From JAXGXJ01 sp963816155 (GTDB taxonomy: Bacteria; Actinomycetota; Thermoleophilia; RBG-16-64-13), in the NCBI GenBank assembly GCA_963816155.1, contig CAWFJE010000002.1:1-64000 (forward strand): DNA of 64,000 nt. The letters run 5' to 3'. Each line of letters begins with the position of its first letter. Positions within the stretch are counted from its first letter, which is position 1. Position numbers and translations under genes: made by a program. Under the pieces are notes generated by a model. The model did not search any database. It was not told where the DNA came from and saw only the letters and a list, made by a program, of their open reading frames with translations. Of the stretch, positions 1-9,673 are shown in pieces.

Positions 1-1480
1 CCCGATCAGATAGACCGCAAGGATCAGCGCGAAAGGCCCCAGGCCCACCAACCAGGGCGCGATCGCAGTGACGATCAGGTCAACCGCGCCCGACTGCTCC
101 AGCCCCTCGCCAATCGCCGGCGTCGGCGAAGATCATCGCCAGGAGTTCGCCCGTCCACGAAGGAAAACGCCTCGTCGCTGTCGACGCAATGGGTGACCAG
201 GATCACCGCCACGCCGATCAGCGGCCAGGGGCAGGATCGGGGCCACATTGAACGCCGCCAGACCCACGATCAGCGCCAGCGCCGCCAGCGCGATCGGAGC
301 TTTCGCCCGGCGGAAGGCCATAACGCGGGGCCGGCTGATGTCGACCAGGTCCATGTCTGCCGCAAGGCGCTGGATGTCCTCGATCGCGCCCTCCAGCAGC
401 AGCGTGTCGCCCACCCGCACGATCAGGTCGTCCAGCTAGCCCGATGTTCTGGTTCGCCGATGCACTGCCAGCACATAGACACCATAGCGCCGGCGCAGCC
501 GCAGGTCGCCCAGCCGCTGGCCCTCATCCGGCAGCCGGGGCCGATCGCACTTCGACCGTCTCGGTCTTGACGCTGGACAGCTTGTCGACCAGATGCACAT
601 CGCTGAAGGCCCATCAACTCGGCCATTTCGGTCCGCAGAACCGCCCGGTCACCGCCCGCTAGGGTCACCCCCGTAAGGTCGCGCCGCAGGCTTGCATCGC
701 CGCGCAGGACGTCGATCACTCGCACGCCCTCGCGCTTGAAGATGTCCACATCCTGCACCGCCTGGCCGATCAGCGTGCTGTCCTCGGGCACCGCGACCTC
801 GGTGAAGAACTTCATCTTCCGCCGGTCATTCAGCAGAACCCCCATCGACTGCCGTTCCGGCAGCAGCCGGTTGCCGAACAGCGCAAGGAACAGCCCCCCG
901 GCCAAGAGTCACCGCAACTCCCAAGGGGAGCGATCTCGAACAGGCTGAAATGCTCCAGCCCCTGCTTCACCGCCACCCCGTCAACCAGAATGTTGGTCGA
1001 AGGTGCCGATCAACGTTATCATGCCCCCCAGAACCGTCATGTAGCTCAGCGGGATCAACAGCTTCGACGGCGCCGTGCCGATCTTCACCGCCAGCTGGAT
1101 GACCACCGGATCATCACAGCCACCAACGGCGTGTTGTTCATGAAGGCCGAGGCAATCGCCGAAAATCCCAGTAGGGCAGCTATCGTGGTCCTGGGTCGAT
1201 CACCGACATGGCGCGAAGCGGTGCTGATGATCATCTCCACCGCGCGGTTTGCCGCACCAGCCCGCCCATGACGAGGAACATCAGCGCAATGGTCCAGGGC
1301 GCCGGGTTCGACAGGACCGACACCGCCTCTCCGACCGGCAGGATGCCCAGGATCAGCATTGCCGCCACCCCGCCAATCGCGGTGACTTCAACCGGAGTGC
1401 GCTCCAGCACGAACAGCACGAACATCACGACCATGATCGCAATCGCGACCCAGGGCGCCGCCTCTGCCGGAACCGCCAGC
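1..1480 (-). pseudogene. SLC13-type permease with RCK_C domains, frameshifted, runs off left edge
   Basis: Minus-strand fragments in different frames together resemble a sodium/sulfate or dicarboxylate (SLC13/DASS) permease with soluble TrkA-C (RCK_C) domains. The N-terminal fragment (about 1,470 to 1,231) is hydrophobic and contains LERTPVEVTAIGG and GLVRQTA, typical of the start of this family. Fragments at 905-423 and 420-133 carry the RCK_C-like pieces (VIDVLRGDASL, VGDTLLLEGAIEDIQRLA) followed by a new hydrophobic segment. The reading frame changes several times with no sign of selection against coding, so sequencing indels are more likely than decay. It belongs to the alphaproteobacterium-like part of a chimeric contig. 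Confidence 0.55.
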
Positions 1481-2396
1481 CCGAACGTCGCGCCCCGCGC
1501 CGGCCGGGGCTGCACCAGCGCCACGCCCGCCAGCATCACCGCCAGCGCCAGCCAGACCACCGGCTGAAAGCGCTCGCCCAAGAGGACCATCGCCCAGATC
1601 ACGCCCGACCCCGTGACCAGATAGGCGCATTGCGACGCAAAGACCGACCCCGCCCCACCCGGCCAGCCAGACGTCGGCTGCATAAACCAGCCCATGCACC
1701 GCCGCGAGCAGCACCATCGCCCCCTCTGCCTTGCCCAAAGGCAGGGGGTCCACCCATTGCCCGGTTCCCAGCGCAATGGGGGCCGCGATCACCGCGCCCA
1801 CGACCGACACGCCGAACATCGCCTGCAAGGCATCCATCCCTGCCGTGCCCGTCCTGGCCACATAGGTCGCCTCAATGGCGTCGAAGACCGGCCCGACCAT
1901 CGCCACCGCCAGCCACCACAGGCTGATCGCCTCACCCCCAGGGGCCGCGATCAGCGCCACCCCCAGGATGCCCAGCCCCAGCCCCACCGCCCGCATCGGC
2001 GAGAACCGGTCGATCCCCAGCACCAGCGCCATCGGAAAGGCGATCAGCGGCACGGTCGAAATCAGGATCGACATCACCCCTGCTGGGCAGATGCACCACC
2101 GCCGCATAGAAGGTCGCGTTCGGGATGATCGTGCCGATGAAGGCGATCACCACATAGAACCGCAGCGCAGCCCGGTTGAAGACCAGCCCCTTGCCTCGGA
2201 CCGCCGAAATCGCACCCAGCACGACCGCACCCACGACAAGTTGCCAGAAGATCAACCCGAAGGGCTGATGCCCTGTCGCCGTGGCGATCTTGCCCAAGGA
2301 CTGGGTCGACCCCCAACCCACGCCCAGGACAACCAGCACGAGGACGAAGAACCACCGGCTGCCGACAAACGCGCCGCTCGCAGGGGCCTCTGCCAC
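1470..2396 (-). pseudogene. EamA/DMT-family exporter, frameshifted
   Basis: Hydrophobic segments across three frames join into one ten-helix drug/metabolite transporter: an N-terminal half ending in IIPNATFYAAVVHLPS, a middle part starting AGVMSILISTVPLIAF, and a last part with GSGVIWAMVLLGERF and ALAVMLAGVALVQPRP, the usual EamA C-terminus. Frame changes fall near 2,085 and 1,650. The GTG at about 2,396 is a likely start, slightly overlapping the end of the metallophosphoesterase gene. Substrate unknown. The frameshifts match those of its neighbours and suggest poor base quality. Confidence 0.6.
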
Positions 2397-2403
2397 GCTC
2401 CGC

Positions 2404-3217
2404 TCACGGGGTCGCCTCCTGCAGCCGCCCGCCAACCCGGATCATCCGGCCGCTGGTGGCAAGCCCCGTCCGGTCATCCGTCTCGACATACACACCCCGA
2501 CAGCGTCGCCTCACCGCCTGCAGGCTCGAACCGGCTTTTCGCCATGCCGGTGATGAAGCGGCGCAGGGGCTCCAGCTTCTCCATTCCGATGACGCTGTCA
2601 TAATCCCCGCACATGCCGGCATCGGTCTGATACCCCGTGCCCTTGGGCAGGATCATCGCATCCCCCGTCGGCACATGGGTATGGGTGCCAACCACAAGGC
2701 TCGCCATCCCGTCGCACCAGTGCCCCATCGCCATCTTTTCGGATGTCGCCTCAGCATGCACATCGACAATCGCCGCCTGCACTACCCCGCCCAGCGTATG
2801 CGCCTTCAGAACCAATTCCAACGCGCTGAACGGATCATCGAAGGGCCGCTTCATGAAGACCTGGCCCAGCGCCTGCGTCACCAGGACCTTGCGCCCCTGC
2901 GTCGCCTCGTAGATGCGAAACCCCTTGCCGGGCGCGACCTTGGAGAAATTCAGCGGCCGGATAATCCGCGGCTCGGTCTCGATGAAACTCAGCATGTCCT
3001 TCTGGTCGAAGGCATAGTAGCCCAGCGTCAGGCAATCCGCCCCCGCCGCCAGCAACTCCTTTGCATGGTCGCCGGTCAGCCCGGCCCCCTGGCTGGCATT
3101 CTCGCCGTTCACCACGACGAAATCCAACCCCCAGGCAGCCCGAAGCCCCGGCAGCCGCGCGGTTATTGCAGCCCGGCCAGACCGGCCCATCACATCGCCC
3201 AGGAAAAGCAGTCTCAT
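2404..3217 (-). pseudogene. YmdB/TIGR00282-type metallophosphoesterase, one frameshift
   Basis: The N-terminus RLLFLGDVMGRSGR, the motif VNGENASQGAGL, FDQKDM, and GTHTHVPTGD with TDAGMCGDYDSVIGM are the signatures of the TIGR00282 (YmdB-like) metallophosphoesterases, which bind two metals and hydrolyse cyclic nucleotides or phosphoesters. The usual GNH motif reads GYY here (LTLGYYAFDQ), which may be sequence error. The frame is lost near 2,505, and the expected C-terminus (GVYVETDDRTGLA to the stop at 2,404) continues in another frame. Start at ATG 3,217. Part of the alphaproteobacterium-like segment. Confidence 0.7.
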
Positions 3218-3446
3218 GCCATCCGATTAGGCGGGGGCCGGAGCCCGGGCAAGCGAATTGGCGGCGCGGCAGAAGAATTTTCTTCGAAAAGCCCAAGCTC
3301 CCGGCTTTACGGGTCGCCCTTGGGAAATCCGCACGCCAATCCGATTTTTCGCAGAAAAATCGTCGCCCTCTTCATCGCGCAATTCGTGCAGGCCGGAAGC
3401 CAACCACGGGTTCCCCAAACCCGCACGACGCCCTATCTCTTGCCCG

Positions 3447-4878
3447 ATGACCGCGCTCCTCCCCACCCTTTCCGACTGGTTCGCCGCCAAGGGCTGGACC
3501 CTCCATCCCCACCAGCTGGAGATGCTGGCCCGGGCGCAGGACGCAGCCACCCTCCTCATCGCGCCCACTGGCGGCGGCAAGACGCTCGCCGGGTTCCTGC
3601 CCACCCTGGCCGAGCTTGGCCCCACCCCGCCCCCCGGCCTTCACACCCTTTATGTCTCGCCCCTGAAGGCCCTCACCGCCGACATCCGCCGCAACCTTGG
3701 GCTGCCCATCGAAGGTGCCGGTCTGAAGATCAGGGTCGAGGATCGCACCGGCGATACCACCTATACCCAGCGCCGCCGCCAGCGCGCCGACCCGCCGCAT
3801 ATCCTGCTGACCACGCCCGAAAGCCTCGCCCTCCTCCTCAGCTACGAAGACGCCCCCCGGATCTTCCAGGGCCTCCAACGGGTCATCATCGACGAAATCC
3901 ACGCCTTGGCCGAAATCCAAACGCGGCGACCAGCTCGTCCTCCAGATCGCCCGCCTGCAAAGCCTCAACCCGCAGCTTCGCCGCATCGGCCTCTCCGCCA
4001 CGGTCGAAAACCCGCCCGCCCTCGCCCGCTTCCTTGCCCCTGACACCTCAATCCTCGAAGCCGACCCCGGCCCCGACCCCGACATCCAGATGCTGGAAAC
4101 CACCACCCCACCCCCGTGGAGCGGTGGCGGTGGTCGCTATGCCAGTGCAATATGCTCGACAAATGATCGACGCGCCACCGCACCACGCTCATCTTCCACA
4201 ACACCCGCGCCCAGGCCGAGCTTTTCTTCCACGACCTCTGGCTTCAGAACACGGCAGACCTGCCCATCGGCATCCACCACGGCTCCTGTCCCGCGAACAG
4301 CGCGAACGGGTAGAGCATGCCATGACCGCAGGCGCCCTGCGCGCCGTCGTCTGCACCGGCTTCCTCGACCTCGGGATCGACTGGGGCGACGTTGATCTGG
4401 TAATCCAGGTCGGCGCGCCAAAGAACGTCAAACGCCTTGTGCAAAGGATCGGCCGCGCCAACCACCGGTGCAGAACGCGCCCTCCAAGGCCCTCCTCGTC
4501 CCTGCCAACCGGTTCGAGGTGGGTCGAATGTCAGGCCGCCCTCGACGCCGTCCGCGCCCATACCCTTGACGGCGAACCGCGCGGCCCGGGTCCAAAGGAC
4601 GTGCTCTGCCAGCACATCCTCGCCACCGCCTGCGCGGGCCCCTTCGACGCCGACGACCTCTACCGCGAGGTCACCACCGCTGGCCCCTACGCGCTTCTCA
4701 CCAAACCGGAATTCGACGCCTGCCTCGATTTCACCGCCACCGGCGGCTATGCGCTGAAAGCCTACGACCGCTGGCAACGCCTGAAGCAGACAGGCGGCAA
4801 ATCGCACTTCCGCGACCCCCGCGCTGCCGCCCTCATCCGCCAGAACCTTGGCACCATCATCGACATCGAGACCCTGAA
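3447..4878 (+). pseudogene. ligase-associated DEXH box helicase, frameshifted and cut at the junction
   Basis: Starts at ATG 3,447 (MTALLPTLSDWFAAKGW). The Walker A motif APTGGGKTLAGFLP, motif Ia YVSPLKALTADIRRN, the DEXH box IIDEIHALAE, motif III LSATVENP and motif VI LVQRIGRANH identify the Lhr-like, DNA-ligase-associated helicase family. Frame shifts occur near 3,915, 4,120-4,190, 4,290 and 4,460-4,520. The conserved segment IRQNLGTIIDIETL is reached at about 4,872, after which homology stops abruptly and roughly 300 C-terminal residues are missing. The loss coincides with the chimeric junction, so this is a cut gene rather than a natural truncation. Confidence 0.75.
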
Positions 4879-4890
4879 CCGGGATGGGTA
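4868..4890. other. chimeric junction between two genomes
   Basis: A plus-strand helicase gene stops mid-domain here, and a minus-strand AprA-like flavoprotein gene loses its C-terminus at the same point. Left of it all genes are frameshifted and Rhodobacterales-like; right of it genes are intact and come from a high-GC anaerobe. The breakpoint lies between the last helicase-like codons (about 4,876) and the last flavoprotein-like codons (about 4,880). No transposon, repeat or tRNA is seen at the join. Confidence 0.75.
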
Positions 4891-6538
4891 CGGTGGAGAG
4901 TCTCGTGCCGTCGTCGTCCCGTTCGATGACTATCCACTTGAGCCACTTCTGGTCGTCGCGCTCCGGGAAGTCCTCACGGAAATGCTGGCTGCGGCTCTCC
5001 TCGCGCATGAGGGCCGCCACATACGTGAACTCGGCGGCCATCAACATGCTCTCGGCGGAGTGATAACGCGCCAGGTCATGAAAATCGTCCACCCCCACGA
5101 GGGGAAGCTTCTCCCTCGCGTCTCGGAGGATGCCGAGGGCCTCGGTCATACGTCCGGCGTCGCGGATGCGGTTGTACTTCATGGGCACGATGGCCTCATG
5201 GACCTGATAGGCGATCTCGTAGGGATCGACGGCGCCGTCGCGCCCGAAGGGAGCCATCACGCGGGAGATGACCTCGTCCGCGTAGGCGGCATCGACCTCA
5301 CCCAGTGCGGCCCCCGCGGCATAGGCGGCCGCACTCTCGCCGGCCACGAACCCCGTGATGGCGGCAGACTGGACTCCCAACCCCGCCTGGCCGCCGCCAC
5401 CGTTGGTCCAACAGTTGCTGCAGGCGCCACCCGCCGCCCAGAGCCCCGGCAGCGTCGTCCTTCCGTGGATGTCGATGCGCAGCCCCCCGCCGGTGTAGAG
5501 CAGGCGGGGCCACATCTCCATCTTCTCTTTGGTGGGATCGACGCCGGCCTTCTCAGCAAGGAGCAGCATCGTGTCGTTGGCCATGATGTGAGAGAGATCC
5601 TCGACGAATTCCTCTGCCAAGCCGGCGACTTCGTCCGAGGTCAGCCCGCGCAGGTCTAGGTAGATCGGCCCCCGGCCGGCCTTGACCTCCTCGTACATGG
5701 CGTGGATCACCCGGGGATCGAAGGTGTAGACCGCGTGCTCGCCCTCCATCAACTCCGGGTAGTACTTGCCCATGATCTTCTCGCCCAGGGCATTCTCCAG
5801 ATATAGATAGAAGTGGATGCCCATGAGCTCCTTGCCCAGGAGCTTGATTCCCCACACGTACAGGCTGTTGAACTCGGCGTTCACGATCTGCGCCCCGGCC
5901 CGGAAGCCCATGGCGGGTCCTTCGCCTTGTACCGACGCGTAGGTCTTCTCGTGGAGGTATCCGCAGTTGCCGGTGGCCACGATGACCGCTTTGGCGTTGA
6001 AGACATAGATCTGACCGTCGACGAGCCCCAGGGCGACCGCACCCACTACCCGGTCGCCGTTCTTCAGCAGGTCGATAGCGTAGATCTTGTCCATCATCCG
6101 GACGCCTCGAGCCTTTGCCGTCCTCTTCAGTGCCACCAGCGACTGAGGAGCGTCGAAGAGCGTCACATTGGTGGGCCCCCAGGAGAGAACGTCGATCTCT
6201 CCGTCCTTCCTGAGGAACTTGAGCCCCAGGTCGGCCAGGTCATTCGTCGCCTGGTGCATCTGGCTGCCGAATAGGCGGGTCCACTCCTGGTTGTTGAAGA
6301 AGTTGCTCGCGCGGGTGACATGCTCCACCCAACCGTCCACCTTCTCGGGATATACGTAGGCGAGGATCCCGCCTCCGATGGGCACCTGCCCGTTCCAGCC
6401 TATGCCGCACTTGTCGATCATCAAGACGTCCGCACCGCTCTCCTTGGCCTTGAGGGCGGCACACATGCCCGCCCCTCCCGCGCCGAGCACGAGCACATCG
6501 GTGGTGATAACGGTGCGCGCCGGGCTAGGATCACTCAT
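4880..6538 (-). CDS. AprA/FrdA-type FAD-binding subunit, C-terminus lost at the junction
   Basis: About 550 residues of a fumarate-reductase/adenylylsulfate-reductase-type flavoprotein. The N-terminal dinucleotide-binding motif GAGGAG is at residues 19-24, and a second FAD contact region (GGGGQAGLGVQSAAITG) precedes the capping and helical domains. It likely transfers electrons between a substrate and the small ferredoxin encoded immediately upstream, as AprA does with AprB; the substrate is not evident and no sulfate-activation genes are nearby. The open frame continues to base 4,244, but residues beyond about 553 come from antisense of the foreign helicase and are not part of the protein. 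Confidence 0.75.
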
Positions 6539-6549
6539 CTCAGCCTCCC

Positions 6550-6771
6550 TTAGTACGGCGCGACCAACTCGCCCCGAGCACGCTCGGGCGAGATGTCTAT
6601 GCAGCCTTGTGGACAGAACGATTCGCAGCCCCAGCAGGCGAGACAGTCGTCCGGATAGGTGACCACAGCCTTGCCTTCCTCCTCATCCATGCGAAAGACA
6701 TCCATGGGGCAGGCGGCGACGCAATTCCCGCACCCCGAGCACTCCTCGCGATTGAAGCTTCGTATCGCCAT
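6550..6771 (-). CDS. 2[4Fe-4S] ferredoxin, AprB-like partner
   Basis: A 73-residue protein with two complete cluster motifs: Cys11, 14, 17, 21 and Cys43, 46, 49, 53, plus an extra Cys57. Its length and its position 11 bases upstream of a flavoprotein of the AprA/FrdA family suggest it is the electron-transfer subunit of that enzyme. Start ATG 6,771, preceded by an AGGAG-type ribosome site. Probably in one operon with the SDR, cupin and UroD-type genes upstream. Confidence 0.85.
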   Translation of the reverse strand: MAIRSFNREECSGCGNCVAACPMDVFRMDEEEGKAVVTYPDDCLACWGCESFCPQGCIDISPERARGELVAPY

Positions 6772-6783
6772 GCCTATCGCTCC

Positions 6784-7524
6784 TTAGGAGGTACTTAGCC
6801 GGATCCATTGACCGACCATGTAGCTGCAGACGTCGGAGGCCAAGAAAGCCACAGCCGGAGCCACATCCTCGGGAGTGCAGAGACGCCTGAGGGCCGACAT
6901 CCCTCGGAAGCCGTCCTTGTGCTCGTCGGTGGCGGTGATGATGAGCCCGGTCTCACCGAGACCCGGCGATATGCCGTTGACGACGATCCCCAGCCGCGCT
7001 ACTTCGAGGGCCAACGAATGAGTGAAGGCCTCCACACCGGCCTTGGCCGCCCCGTAGGTGGAGATGGTGGGGATGCCCTGTCCCCCCGAAGTGTTGATGA
7101 CGCGGCCGTAGCCCTGCTCGGCCATGAAGGGGATGACCGCCTGGGCCACGTTCATCTGTCCGTAGAGGTTCACCCCGATGTCGAGATCCCAGTCGGACTT
7201 GGTCTTGTGCATGAAAGGCTTGTCCGGGCTGCTCGCGCCGGCGTTGTTCACCAGGATGTCGATGTGGCCGAACCGGTCTATGGCCGCCTTGACCATCGCG
7301 TCCACCGAAGGACGGTCGGCCACATCGGCCGCGAGGGCGATGGCTTCACGACCGGTGGCCCTGACCAGATCGGCCGTGTCTTCGGCCCACTCCGGATTCA
7401 GGTCGGCGCACACGAGGTCGCAACCTTCCTTCGCCAGCGTCAGAGCAATGGCCCGCCCGTAACCGATAGGGCTACCACTCCCCGTCACCAGCGCGATCTT
7501 GTCACGTAGCTTGAGGTCCAACAT
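6784..7524 (-). CDS. short-chain dehydrogenase/reductase
   Basis: A 246-residue classical SDR. The cofactor motif is GSGSPIGYG near residue 15, NNAG is at about residue 90, and the catalytic Ser, Tyr and Lys are present (NTSGGQG, then STYGAAKAG). The C-terminus ends IRLSTS rather than the common PVDGG, so the last strand is unusual. AAGGAGG directly abuts ATG 7,524; the TTG three bases later may be the true start. Substrate unknown. Neighbours (ferredoxin, flavoprotein, cupin, UroD-like) suggest a redox step in catabolism of a small, perhaps aromatic, compound. Confidence 0.8.
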   Translation of the reverse strand: MLDLKLRDKIALVTGSGSPIGYGRAIALTLAKEGCDLVCADLNPEWAEDTADLVRATGREAIALAADVADRPSVDAMVKAAIDRFGHIDILVNNAGASSPDKPFMHKTKSDWDLDIGVNLYGQMNVAQAVIPFMAEQGYGRVINTSGGQGIPTISTYGAAKAGVEAFTHSLALEVARLGIVVNGISPGLGETGLIITATDEHKDGFRGMSALRRLCTPEDVAPAVAFLASDVCSYMVGQWIRLSTS

Positions 7525-7572
7525 TCCTCCTTATCGCAGAACGTCCGCGGTCCATCGAGCGTCCGAGGTCCA

Positions 7573-7986
7573 TCACTGAGGATGCTCGCCCGGCTTCATA
7601 TACTGCGGAGTGAACGCGACGTTCATGAAGACCACGGGCCCGTCGACCTTCTTGAATTCCAGCGGACCGTGGAGCACTCCCGCGGGAACATGGATCACGG
7701 TCGGTTCGGTGATCACGTGCGTTTCGAGCTCTTCACCCAACGTGAACTCCACCACGGCGGGGAACTCGGCGATGTTGAGAGAATCGGCATTGAAGAAGTG
7801 AAGGAATTGATCGAAGTCGTGGGTGTGGGGGTCTTTGACCATGAGGAAGGGCTCCGTGATGCAATTCCAGAGCACCGAGTAGTCCTTCTCCCCCACGTGC
7901 TCGCCGGCAAAGTAGACGAGACGGTCGCCGTACTTACCCGGGACGATGGGGTTCTTGCAGAACCACTTGTCGTACTTGGCTTCCAC
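7573..7986 (-). CDS. cupin-like protein, YDKW/YDKY family
   Basis: 137 residues if started at GTG 7,986, which has AGAGGAGG about ten bases upstream; a longer frame to 8,061 lacks a ribosome site. The protein begins with the motif KYDKW, shared with the cupins at 15,601 and 16,098. It has a cupin-like metal region DPHTHDFDQFLHF and a second histidine in VIHVPAGVLHGPLEF. It may bind a metal and a small ligand; no enzyme activity can be assigned. It lies between the UroD-like and SDR genes on the same strand. Confidence 0.7.
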   Translation of the reverse strand: MEAKYDKWFCKNPIVPGKYGDRLVYFAGEHVGEKDYSVLWNCITEPFLMVKDPHTHDFDQFLHFFNADSLNIAEFPAVVEFTLGEELETHVITEPTVIHVPAGVLHGPLEFKKVDGPVVFMNVAFTPQYMKPGEHPQ

Positions 7987-8061
7987 TCTACCGCTCCTCC
8001 TCTGTCGATGTGACCGTCGCGCCGGTCTCCGGCGCTCCGTCAGCCACCATTGTTGGTGCAA

Positions 8062-9297
8062 TCAGTACGTCCCGAACTCCCTGGTCGCATCGACCCAGAC
8101 CCTGACGAGATCGGGATCGCTGCCGGCCAACTCGCCGACTGCCGTGGACATCATGAACCCTCCGCCTTTGCCAACTACCTCGCACAGCCGCTTGGTGAGG
8201 GCGCGGATCTCGTCGGGAGTACCGCCTTTGAGCAGTGAGTTCGGCATGCCCCCCACGATGCACATTGTGTCGCCGACGACCTCCTTAACCTTGAAGATGT
8301 CGCTGGCCTGGAACATGCCCACGGTCTTGCCCTTGGGGAGCTCGGCCAGATACTCCAGGCGCTGGTCCCAACATCCCTCGTAGAAGACGATCGGGATGAT
8401 GTCGTTCTCCACCAGCGTCACGAGGACTTCCTTGAGCTGCTTCCAGTAGAGGACCTCGAACTGCTTGATCGACATGAAGCCGTCGGACCCGCGGTGCAGA
8501 GGCAGGAAGGCCCTGTTGATGCCCATGGCTTTGCAGGCATCGATGGCGAACTCGAGCTCGAACCTGATCAGCTTCTCCTGAGCGGCGATGAGTTTCTCCG
8601 GCTGGCGGATGATGTCCATCATGATCCCCCGCATGCCCCTAAGAGCATCCGACAGCATGTCGAAGGGGGCGGTTATCACCGGTCCGGCGAGGAAGGGATC
8701 GGGGAAGCCCAGGGCGACCATACGCTCGTGATTCTTCTTGAGCCGTTCCGTGCCGTCCGCCACGGCCTGGACGGCCCGCGCGTAGGCCCTCAGAGAGTCG
8801 GCCAGCTCACCGGAGGCCAGACGACCCATGGTCCCCATGAAGTAGCTACCGGAGACGAACAGGTGGAGCGGGGGCATGTAGGCGAACGCTTCCAGGGCCG
8901 AGAAAGCGCGGGGCAGATACTTGCGGATGACCCAATCGGTCGGATCGTCCAGGAAGGCGTCGTACTCGTCCTCCCTCATGAACTCGCTCTCTACGAACTG
9001 GAACTGCGTGTGCTCGTCGACCCCATGACCGGGCCACACGGTCATGCGGTCGCCAAGGATGAGATGCGGGATCGGGTCGGAGGGTGAGGGACCGTGGATG
9101 GAGTCCGGGTCGAACTCCAGCGCAGCCTTCTCGAGGAGCGACTGGGCCTTGTCGGGGTCTTCGAGGAGTTCCTGCTTGGTGATGCCCCCCAGGTCCGCCA
9201 GCATGTAGCCTATGGACATGATCAGCGGGACCCTGTCCGGCTGTTTGAGTTGCATGGCATCGGTGATGCGCCGTGCTCTCTCTTCCCCCCGTGTCAT
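8062..9297 (-). CDS. UroD/MtaA-family methyltransferase-like protein
   Basis: 411 residues from ATG 9,297, chosen over the ATG at 9,327 because AAGGAG lies nine bases before it. The sequence is a uroporphyrinogen-decarboxylase-fold protein of the branch used as corrinoid:coenzyme methyltransferases in anaerobes (start MTRGEERARRITDAM, GPVITAPFDMLSDALRG, and the C-terminal PDEIRALTKRLCEVVGKGGGFMM regions). Such proteins often act in O-demethylation with a corrinoid protein; none is encoded nearby, so the methyl donor and acceptor are unknown. First gene of the minus-strand cluster, divergent from the TRAP transporter operon. Confidence 0.75.
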   Translation of the reverse strand: MTRGEERARRITDAMQLKQPDRVPLIMSIGYMLADLGGITKQELLEDPDKAQSLLEKAALEFDPDSIHGPSPSDPIPHLILGDRMTVWPGHGVDEHTQFQFVESEFMREDEYDAFLDDPTDWVIRKYLPRAFSALEAFAYMPPLHLFVSGSYFMGTMGRLASGELADSLRAYARAVQAVADGTERLKKNHERMVALGFPDPFLAGPVITAPFDMLSDALRGMRGIMMDIIRQPEKLIAAQEKLIRFELEFAIDACKAMGINRAFLPLHRGSDGFMSIKQFEVLYWKQLKEVLVTLVENDIIPIVFYEGCWDQRLEYLAELPKGKTVGMFQASDIFKVKEVVGDTMCIVGGMPNSLLKGGTPDEIRALTKRLCEVVGKGGGFMMSTAVGELAGSDPDLVRVWVDATREFGTY

Positions 9298-9673
9298 CCC
9301 CCGTGCTCCTTCGTGTACTGGCTTCACCTGAACACCCGCGGAACCGTGAAAATACCTGAAGAACGCGCCGTCCTTCCGGACTTGCTACCCCAACGCGACA
9401 GCCGGATACCCAAAATCCGATTGCGTATCTCGCAAACGTAGTATACGCTAACTTATCAGCAAGCTGAAGAGCCCGTCAGCCTCAACGGACGGCCTCGGGG
9501 TCCTGTCCGAACTATTAAGTTTGCGGACATTTACTTTGGGAACGGACCCGGTGCTAGTATGGCCATGTTCCTCGGATACTGGGAAGGAGGTTCTCGGGAG
9601 CGGGATCGGATTCATCCGAACAAGTAGTGAACAATGCTGTTGATTCAGGGTGTTCAGGACTGGGGGTATCCAC
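9298..9673. promoter_or_regulatory. divergent promoter region with two inverted repeats
   Basis: A 376-base gap between the divergent UroD-like and dctP genes. Two palindromic elements stand out: GCGTAT and ATACGC separated by 12 bases (9,424-9,447), and TGTCCG-AAC-TATTAA-GTT-TG-CGGACA (9,504-9,529). The second sits just upstream of TTTACT (from about 9,531) and TAGTAT (about 9,556), which could be the -35 and -10 of the dctP promoter. Both elements look like dimeric regulator sites; neither matches the TTCGTATACGAA sites found elsewhere in the window. Confidence 0.45.

Noticed and set aside
4244..4879. C-terminal extension of the flavoprotein frame to 4,244
   Set aside because: Residues after about 553 are antisense of the alphaproteobacterial helicase; the homology to flavoproteins ends at the junction.
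2456..5659. 1,067-codon open frame on the plus strand
   Set aside because: It crosses the chimeric junction, mixes antisense of the metallophosphoesterase, one frame of the broken helicase, and antisense of the flavoprotein. Not one gene.
4880..6771. Sulfate-reduction AprAB
   Set aside because: The pair has the AprAB layout, but no sat, dsr or qmo genes are near, and the operon partners are UroD-like, cupin and SDR proteins, so sulfate reduction cannot be supported.
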